Positions 57,230 to 64,000 of a DNA stretch of 64,000 bases are shown piece by piece. A program made the position numbers and the translations under genes. The notes beneath the pieces were generated by a model. That model did no database searches. It was not told where the DNA came from and saw nothing but the letters and a program-made list of their open reading frames with translations. Source of the stretch: Heloderma charlesbogerti (taxonomy: Eukaryota > Chordata > Lepidosauria > Squamata > Helodermatidae). The stretch's first letter is position 1. Each line of letters begins with the position of its first letter. Where the stretch lies: contig JANEZZ010002242.1 of NCBI GenBank assembly GCA_026122225.1, positions 468,220 through 532,219 on the forward strand, given 5' to 3'.

Positions 57230-57300
57230 AGGGTGCAATCCTATGCATGCTTAGACAGAAAAAAGTCCTACAACTACCAGCATTCCCCAGACAGCATTAA
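57230..57300. mobile_element. Type H palindromic MITE, left arm only
   Basis: GGTGCAATCCTATGCATGC and CCTACAACTACCAGCATTCC match the left arm at 59116. The right arm is absent. Confidence 0.65.
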
Positions 57301-57431
57301 TCACTAAAAGCCTGGCAGAACGTTATCATTTTTACCTCTTTACTCCTCCTTGTAACCAAATCATGGTGCTTTATGTTCAGGAACATTGACATGACTCCTC
57401 AACTATTGAAACTGATCAGGACAAATGCATC

Positions 57432-57605
57432 ATAGGAACATAGGTATAAGCTGATTTATACTGAGCCAGACCATTGCTCCACCTAGCCCAGTATTACTGA
57501 TACTTGACTGGCCACATCTCTCCAGGCTTGCGGGCAGTTCTTCCAGTCCTACCTGCAACCTACTGCATGCAAAGTGTGTCCTCTGCTACTGAGCTACAGC
57601 CCCTT
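57432..57605 (-). mobile_element. tRNA-derived SINE
   Basis: Reversed SINE: GAACATAGGTATAAGCTGAT, CCAGACCATTGCTCCACC, and CTACTGAGCTACAGCCCC as the reversed A-box head. Same family as 9627 and 34799. Confidence 0.75.
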
Positions 57606-58506
57606 TTGAAGACACTCCGTTACATTTATGGACCACAATCCAGCACAGATTGAGGTGTGCTTAAGCCCACTGGTTCCAATGGGTTTAAGGGCACAGAAAA
57701 AGAAAAAGAGGAAAGCCACAAAAGAACAGAGGTAGACTCCAAGTCCACAGAAATATGTTTCCTGAGCCTAATGCATTTCAAATATGAATCTTTCTACAGG
57801 GAAAGCACAACCAATTTTGCACAACCAATGTGAATCTTTGGCTCCACCTCTGCAGTAGAAAGATTCAGTTCAGAGCATCTAAATCTGTGCCGTATTGCAG
57901 TCGCAAATATTTTGATTGTTTTTGACCTCACAACTCTTATTATTATTGGCAAATTAATGCTAGTCATACACTCTGAGGGAGGGTAGTTACTTTTTACATT
58001 CTAATATTATTGGTTGTTGAGTAGAAGAGACCTAAAATTCTGATTGTGTGAATTAAACTTCTCTTTTTTTCTGAATTAGCATTTTTTTTCTTGTAGTTGA
58101 AGATTCAAGACAAACAAGAAATAAAGGAGAAAAATGGAAGTGCCAATTTTCTACTGTTTTAAAAAAGCTCTGGTTTTCCATCAACATCATACAAACAGCA
58201 CCATAAATATAAATTCTGTAAGATTCTTCTGACAGCTGACAGGCCAGTTATTTTCATAAACAGCTGCATGTCTCATCATCGAACTACAGCATTTACACTT
58301 AGGAGAAAACAGTACACAGAATACCTAGCAATGAGAGATGAGTGTGAGGAAGGTTTGGAATTTAATTACGTCTTAGAAAAGTTCTGGTTTCTGATTAACT
58401 TTGGAGGTCTCCCCTCCCTCCTACAGGTCAAAATCAAAGCATCTGCTTTATAACTACAGCTGTGTACTAAATGAATAATTTTGGTTGACCTATCTTTTCA
58501 CCAGTT
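57606..58506. other. No gene seen
   Basis: Unique AT-rich DNA. The 61-codon frame at 58268 has no recognised domain. Confidence 0.35.
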
Positions 58507-58950
58507 TTTGTTGTTGTTCAGTCGTTCAGTCGTGTCCGACTCTTCATGACCCCATGGACCATAGCACGCCAGGCCTTCCTGTCCTGCGCTCTCTCCCGGA
58601 GCATGCTCAAGTTCATATTCATTGCATCGGTGATGCTATCTAGCCATCTCATCCTCTGCCGTCCCCTTCTCCTTTTGCCTTCAGTCTTTCCCAGCATCAG
58701 GGTCTTTTCCAGAGAGTTTTCTCTTCGCATTAGGTGGCTAGAATATTTGAGCTTCAGCTTCAGTATCTGTCCTTCCAATGAGCACTCAGGGTTGATTTCC
58801 TTTAGGATTTGACCTCCTTGCAGTCCAGGGGACTCGTAAGAGTCTTCTCCAGCACCACAGTTCGAAAGCATCAATTCTTCGGTGCTCAGCCTTCCTTATA
58901 GTCCAGCTCTCACAGCCATACATTACTACTGGGAAAAACATAGCATTTTT
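58507..58950 (-). mobile_element. BovB (RTE) LINE 3' fragment
   Basis: The minus strand encodes NCGAGEDSYESPGLQGGQIL, then LKYSSHLMRRENSLEKT and GRQRMRWLDSITDAMNMNLS. It is the longest BovB tail in the window, extending upstream into the GAAGGCTGAGCACCGAAG region. The 3' GTTGTTGTTCAGTCG tail is at 58507. Confidence 0.92.
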
Positions 58951-58977
58951 TTAGCCACCACCAATTGATAAATTAAT

Positions 58978-59013
58978 AGTGCAATCCTATGCATGTTTAG
59001 ACAGAAAATGTAG
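58978..59013. mobile_element. Type H MITE fragment
   Basis: GTGCAATCCTATGCATGT then TTAGACAGAAAATG is the left TIR of the family only. Confidence 0.55.
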
Positions 59014-59115
59014 ATTTCAAATTATTGAAAGATTTCCTGGCTGTTGCTCAGGGTTGGGGCCATGACAGATGTTTTGTTTTCAAGAATAAGAATATTAGCT
59101 TTCCCCCCAAAGCAT

Positions 59116-59276
59116 AATTTAGGACACAATCCTATGCATGCTTAGGCAGAAAAAAGTCATACAACCCCCAGCATTCTCCAGCCAGCATTGGCAGCTGGCT
59201 GGAGAATGCTGAGGGTTGTAGGACTTTTTTTTCTGCCTAAACGTGCATAGGATTGTATCCTAAATTAGCTTTTCTG
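59116..59276. mobile_element. Type H palindromic MITE, near-perfect hairpin
   Basis: The palindrome extends from AATTTAGGACACAATCCTAT to ATAGGATTGTATCCTAAATT with about 75-bp arms, centred on CAGCATTGGCAGCTGGCTG near 59197. The outermost AATTTAGGA/TCCTAAATT may be part of the TIR or of the target. Confidence 0.85.
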
Positions 59277-60159
59277 GGGGAAAGTCTAGTGTAGGTAAGA
59301 TAACTTACAGTGGAATGTAAAAAATCTGCTCCCCATTGTCAGAAAGAAAAGGTCATTGCTAATATGATTTTCATTAATATGATTCATCATTAATATGACT
59401 TTTGTTTTTCACTCTGAATTTCAACAACCAACCAGAAGCAAAATAGCTTTAAAAAATAAATGAATGTGGCCTTTCATCTCTGTCCTACTGTCAGGTACAC
59501 TCACTGATTAAAATTTGCCCTTGCCAATTATATTCATAATATAACCCCATTGATTAATCTCCAAAAGCTTTTGTAGGTACACATATTTAGATGTTTAATG
59601 ATTCAAGGCATTTCTCTCAAGGCATAAATATGGGAAATTTCCACACACATATATGTCCTCAAATCTTCTATTTCATCCACCTCCAACAAAAGATAGCCTG
59701 TTCCAAAATTACACAAGAATTGTCTGTTCCAGGGATGGTCTTGTTATTCTCAGAGGCTACCATATTCTCAGAGATGCAGGGAACAGAAGTGTGTTTTGCC
59801 ACATAACTGACCCCTTCATGAATGGCCAGGCTTTATAATAGGCCCATCAGAGCAAGGACTTCATGGTTATAGAGCCCATGTATACCACCAGAGCTTGGCT
59901 ATATATACAAAATCGAAAAGAGACTTCCCAGTAGACGTGCATAGGATTGCAGTGTAACGTGTGGAAAGTCTATTTTTGTTACAACTCAAAATATGTTCCT
60001 ATTCCTTTTGGTTGGCACTGAAGGCAAATGTTTTACCACACTTTGATTAAAATCTGATGCTAAGTTTGCATTACAATAAAAACCTCACCTAATTCACAGA
60101 TCCCTGAATCAATATATCAAATGGTGCACAGTTATTCTTTGGTATTCGCACTTCTCAGA
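59277..60159. other. No gene seen
   Basis: Unique sequence with short frames only. Confidence 0.35.
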
Positions 60160-60323
60160 TTTCTGTGATGCAGGGAAAAAAATGCATATATTAGGGGAAA
60201 GTGCATACAAAAATCCATATATTGGGGAGAAATGTACACAAGGATGTATGCATTAGAGAAAAATGAAAAAAAATAAAAATAAAACCCAGCACAAACATGC
60301 ATACATTTTGGCAAATTGCATTA

Positions 60324-60372
<49 letters not shown>

Positions 60373-60530
60373 TCAATGTCCATACAAAAATATATTAGGG
60401 AAAATGTGCTCAAATACACACACAAATTTTCATGCAGACTTTCTTTTTTTAAGTCACAAATTGATGCAGAAATGGGAAGAAAAACACTTAAGATGGGACA
60501 AAAGAGAAACCAAAATTGACAGTTTCTTTT
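60160..60530 (-). mobile_element. Family B hAT-like MITE, with a (TG)n(TA)n expansion
   Basis: Repeated GCATATATTAGGGGAAAGTG and TTAGGGAAAATGTG motifs, and an end GAAACCAAAATTGACAG that mirrors the family B left end. A (TG)n(TA)n microsatellite at 60323-60371 has expanded inside. Ends are not precisely resolved. Confidence 0.6.
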
Positions 60531-60572
60531 TATTTCTAAAGTCTCTTTCTATCCTGGTATGACTTATTAAGG

Positions 60573-60661
60573 CTGCAATCCCACTCACACAATTACCTGG
60601 GAGTACATCTCATTTTGCTCAGTGGGACTTATTTCTGAGTAGACATGTGTAGGATTGCACT
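60573..60661. mobile_element. Short palindromic MITE with GCAATCC/GGATTGC ends
   Basis: GGCTGCAATCCCACTCACAC, then TGGGAGTACATCTCATTTTG and CAGTGGGACTTATTTCTGAG, ending TGTGTAGGATTGCAC. The outer arms pair. Related fragments lie at 19790-19835 and 55370-55415. Confidence 0.7.
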
Positions 60662-61879
60662 ATCAAAGTATTAGGTGAAAAACAACAGTGTCTTGATCGA
60701 ATGAGCCATGTGACAAACTGATTGTAAAATCCAAGGTCTTTCAAAAGCACTTGGTGATTTGACAAGGTGGAGCTCCAAAACTTCTGGAGGGCTCAGGTTG
60801 CTTACCCCTGTACTAGGCCGTGGATGTGGATTGGGCCTAAGGGGCCAGGGAAAGCAAAATAGGCAGCAACACCAGTGATAATGGGAAATGGGCCTACTTG
60901 GGAAACAACATCATGAGAAATAATCATACCCAAGGGCCCTCCAAAACCTGGTGATACACTTTTTCATCTGCATTGCAGTAATGCAGTCATTTTGTTCTGT
61001 GATTCTTCTGTTATGAAACAGACAGAACAGTAAGAAAGAAAAGAAGTAAGACTGTCTTCTTTTCACTGTGACCTTCATAGCATCACTCTGAAACCAAGAT
61101 GCTTTAAATGAGGCTAAATAATCTTAGTCTATTTTTCAGCATATGCAAATCCCACCATACCTCTGGAGACAATTCTCTGAAAGCACAACAGCATCACTTC
61201 TGTGCTAATCCAACCCTTTTCCCAGAAGGGCTGAACGTTGTTGTTTTTTTTTTTTTTGCAAATCAGCACTATTTATTGTGTACTTTAAAATTTTGTTGTC
61301 CTTTCCTTCTTCCCTTCCTTTTGGCAGGTTGTCAGATATCATTAGCGTGATCTTGGTGATGCTGCATTGTTCATTTAGTTTTGCTTTTGTCCACTCCCTG
61401 CTTCCTCCTTAAAAATACAAGTCAATAGCAGGGAACATGCTGTGTGGGGAGAAAAAAAACTTTATAGCCTGGTTGTCATCGCCGCAGACCCTGCCCCAGC
61501 CTGCAACAATAACACTATGATGTTCTGTTTGTGTACATCTATATTGTAGAAGCACACACATGCACAACAGAGAAGGGTCAGTTCCTCTCTTCAGTCCCAC
61601 AGGCATGTACAGAGTGATTGATTTACTGGGACACCCCAAAATGTCCTTTATCCTGAGGTGCCATTTTTGAATTCAGAGAGGGTAGAGCACACAAAGGGCT
61701 TACAGGAGAGAGTAATGAGTTTCACTGCATTACAGGCCTGCTTTGGATATATGTAAGATAAAACTGGAAAAACAACACAACTAATCAGTAAATTTTAAGT
61801 ATGTTCACTGTAGTTACTTTTGTACTGTAGTTGAGGGGGGTAGCCACCTCTTTTTTGAAGGAACGTATGCCTTAGTTTG
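60662..61879. other. No gene seen
   Basis: CCAAAACTTCTGGAGGGCTC then GCTTACCCCTG at about 60776-60810 is the tail of a D/E-type MITE. Otherwise unique; a T-run is at 61241-61257. Confidence 0.4.
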
Positions 61880-62035
61880 ATGCTGTAAAGAACAATATTC
61901 TTTAGGAACCTGAAATGTAAGATCAATGAATCAAGGTAAGCTGGAGGTGGTCAAACATGAGATGGCAAGATTGAACATCGACATCTTGGGAATCAGCGAA
62001 CTAAAATGGACAGGCATGGGCAAAGTTAATTCAGG

Positions 62036-62966
62036 TAGGGGTGGACGAAAGTCACTTACCTGTCCTCGAAGATTTCCCGCGGTGGGGGGGAGGCACTTCG
62101 TTGCCCCCCCCGCGAAGTTCAGGCCGGGGGGGGAGGCTTCCCGCTTCGCCCGGCCGAAATTCAGGCCGGGGAGGAGGCGCCTCGCCTCGCCCGGCCGCGA
62201 ACTAAACAGTTAAAAAAAAAAAAAAACGCCCCCGTGATAGGCTACGTGACAATTAACGTAGCCTATCACGGCTAGATCTGCAAAGTCAGCCGTGATAGGC
62301 TACGTAAATCACCACGTAGCCTATCACGGGTGACTTAAAAAAAAAAAAAAAAGCACGTACGCAAATGGCGGCCCCCATAGGGAGCTGCCATTCGTGTTCC
62401 TTATTTGGTCGCTGTAGTCTATGTAAATGTTTACGTAGACTACGGCGAAAATAAGGGCAACGCAAATAGCGTTGCCCTTATTTTCACCGTAGTCTACGTA
62501 AACATTTACGTAGACTACAGCGACCAAATAAGGAACGGGAATGGTGGCTCCCTATGGGGGCCACCATTATCTGTACGCACTTTTTTTTGTTTTTTAAAGT
62601 CACCCGTGATAGGCTAAGTGACGATTTACGTAGCCTATCACGGCTGACTTTGCAAATCTAGTCGTGATAGGCTACGTTAATCGTCACGTAGCCTATCACG
62701 GGGGCATTTTTTGTCTTTTATTGTAATGGCAGCGGCGGCAGCTGGTCGAAAGATCGGCTGCCGCCCCCGCCCCTGACGAAGACCCGACGAACCACCGGCC
62801 TGACCCGCCGCCGGGAGGGACATTCGGCAAAGGTAAGTCCCGTCCCAGGGGGGGGTGCGGGGTGTGGGGGGGTGCGGAGAATTTCTCCCCGAAACTTGTT
62901 CGGGGGGCCGAACACGTTGGCGCTCGGCCCCCCGAAGTTTCGGGGAGAAATTCTCCGCCATCCCTA
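62036..62966 (+). mobile_element. Family A hAT-like element, copy A10 (in BovB)
   Basis: The 931-bp element has ends TAGGGGTGGACGAAAGTCAC and TTCTCCGCCATCCCTA. The perfect 8-bp duplication AATTCAGG lies at 62028-62035 and 62967-62974. The central ~470-bp palindrome (about 62232-62703, centre near 62466) has two GATAGGCTACGT hairpins on each side, inside them AAATGGCGGCC…, then TCTATGTAAATGTTTACGTAGA, and at the centre CAACGCAAATAGCGTTG. The GC-rich left end carries minus-strand ACAGGTAAGTG. The right side has an ATG segment into AAAGGTAAGT. It is a complete representative of the family. Confidence 0.96.
62726..62832 (+). other. Exon-like segment of A10, with a stop
   Basis: ATG at 62726 and a donor at 62833, again 107 nt. 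It reads MAAAAAGRKIGCRPRP and then TGA where A6 has CGA, a CpG-to-TpG type change. The stop is direct evidence that this copy is not under coding constraint now. Confidence 0.35.
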
Positions 62967-63123
62967 AATTCAGGTGATCGTCATATCTACTACTTAGGGA
63001 TGGCGGAGAATTTCTCCTCGAAACTTCGGGGGGCCGAGCGCCAATGTGTTCGGCCCCCCGAACAAGTTTCGGGGAGAAATCCTCCGCCCCCCGCCCCCCG
63101 ACCCCCCCCAGGACGGGACTTAC

Positions 63124-63230
63124 CTTCACCGAATGTCCCTCCTGGTGGCTGGTCCGGCCGGCGGTTCAGCGGGTGTTCGAGCGAGGCGGGAGCGGCAGCC
63201 AGTCTTTCGACCGGCTGCCGCCGCCGCCAT
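63124..63230 (-). other. Exon-like segment of A11
   Basis: Minus-strand ATG (CAT at 63228-63230), MAAAAAGRKTGCRSRLART…, 107 nt to AAGGTAAGT. A TGA codon overlaps the last bases before the donor (CGGTGAAG), so the frame closes just at the splice site. Confidence 0.35.
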
Positions 63231-63606
63231 TGCAATGAAAGAAAAAAAAGCAAACGCCCCCTGATAGGCTACGTGACGATTCACGTAGCCTATCACGGCT
63301 AGATTTGCAAAGTCAGCCGTGATAGGCTACGTCAATCATCACGTAGCCTATCACGGGTGACTTAAAAAAAACAAAAAGTGTGTACGGATAATGGCGGCCC
63401 CCATAGGGAGCCACCATTCCCCTTCCTTATTTGGTCGCTGTAGTCTACGTAAAGATTTACGTAGACTACGGCGAAAATAAGGGCAACACTATTTGCGTTG
63501 CCCTTATTTTCGCCGTAGTCTACGTAAACATTTACGTAGACTACAGCGACTAAATAAGGAACGCGAATGGCGGCTCCCTATGGGGGCCGCCATTATCCGT
63601 ACACAC

Positions 63607-63652
63607 ATTTATTTATTTATTTACTTACTTATTTTTATTTACTTATTTTTAA
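63607..63652. repeat. (ATTT)n/(ACTT)n microsatellite inside A11
   Basis: TTTATTTATTTATTTACTTA followed by further TTTA/TTAC units. It replaces a hairpin pair present in A10. Confidence 0.9.
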
Positions 63653-64000
63653 CTTCCGCGTTCGCGGCCGGGCGAGGCGAGGCGCCTCCTCCCCGGCCTG
63701 AATTTTGGCCGGGCGAGGCGGGAAGCCTCCCCCCCGGCCTGAATTTCGGCCGGGGCAAGGCGGGAAGCCTCCCCCCCTGGCCTGAACTTCGCGGAAGGAC
63801 CAGCGAAGCGCCTCCCCCCCACCGCGAACGTCCTTCGAGGACAGGTAAGTGACTTTCGTCCACCCCTACTACTACTGTGGGCAAGAATCCCTTAGAAGAA
63901 ATGGAGTAGCACTCATAGTCAACAAAAGGGTGGGAGAAGCAGTACTGGGGTACAATCTCAAAAGCGATAGAATGATCTCAGTACGAATCCAAGGCAAACC

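Larger units (their letters stand above)
62995..63868 (-). mobile_element. Family A hAT-like element, copy A11 (in BovB, inverted relative to A10)
   Basis: The 874-bp element has ends TAGGGATGGCGGAGAATTTC and TTTCGTCCACCCCTA. The perfect 8-bp duplication CTACTACT lies at 62987-62994 and 63869-63876. It matches A10 in reverse, but on its right the two GATAGGC hairpins are missing and an (ATTT)n run (63607-63652) occupies the position. The right end has repeated GGCCTGAATTTCGGCCGGG units (63665-63790) and plus-strand ACAGGTAAGTG. Confidence 0.96.
61880..64000 (+). pseudogene. BovB (RTE) LINE endonuclease-region remnant, split twice
   Basis: The frame at 61926 reads MNQGKLEVVKHEMARLNIDI followed by LGISELKWTGMGKVNS, the start of the BovB apurinic-type endonuclease domain (ELKW is a conserved block). 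After insertion A10 comes a 28-bp BovB remnant, then insertion A11, and then YYCGQESLRRNGVALIVNKR, VGEAVLGYNLKSDRMISV and RIQGK to the window end. Removing both insertions and one duplicate of each restores a continuous endonuclease-region reading (TGDRHIYYCGQ at the joins). The element continues past 64000. The exact 5' limit is uncertain. Confidence 0.9.

Overview
This window looks like ordinary intergenic or intronic DNA from a squamate reptile (lizard or snake). The evidence is its repeat mix: RTE/BovB LINEs, CR1 and L2 LINEs with typical 3' ends, a small L1 ORF2 piece, tRNA-derived SINEs, and many short hAT-like DNA elements. I found no host protein-coding exon I could defend, and no rRNA, no functional tRNA gene, no CRISPR array and no bacterial operon. 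Most long open frames are repeat coding remnants or low-complexity artefacts.

Layout. 1-9.8 kb: CR1 tail, an L1 ORF2 remnant split by a hAT-like element, an L2 tail, BovB/RTE tails and a SINE. 9.8-21.6 kb: mostly unique AT-rich DNA with scattered MITEs, a CR1 reverse-transcriptase remnant (15.8-16.7 kb) and a multi-hairpin element (17.9-18.4 kb). 21.6-24.5 kb: an L2 copy with a recognisable reverse-transcriptase domain, interrupted twice by the same hAT-like family. 25-30 kb: further copies of that family, around a 1.2 kb non-repetitive stretch. 30-44 kb: largely unique DNA with old SINE, CR1 and hAT fragments and microsatellites. 44.3-52.3 kb: a 1.24 kb copy containing a ~905 bp inverted repeat, L2 and RTE remnants, and two more copies flanking a SINE. 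52.9-61.9 kb: a palindromic MITE, SINE and BovB tails and unique DNA. 61.9-64 kb: a BovB endonuclease-region remnant split by two oppositely oriented copies only 28 bp apart; it runs off the window.

The outstanding feature is one family of non-autonomous hAT-like elements, called family A here. There are eleven copies (A1-A11), 0.4-1.24 kb long. Ten have both ends identifiable, with TAGGGATG/TAGGGGTG-type termini and 8-bp target duplications (six perfect, four with one mismatch). Inside they are built from nested hairpins. One hairpin type has GATAGGCTACGTAA-type arms; the other pairs AAATGGCGGC-type with GCCGCCATTT-type arms. Many copies also have CpG-rich repeated ends, a consensus splice donor pointing outward near each end, and a short ATG-initiated Ala/Arg-rich open segment running into one donor. 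Five copies lie inside LINE coding sequence, so the pre-insertion sequence can be read directly. I cannot tell from sequence alone whether the family is already catalogued.
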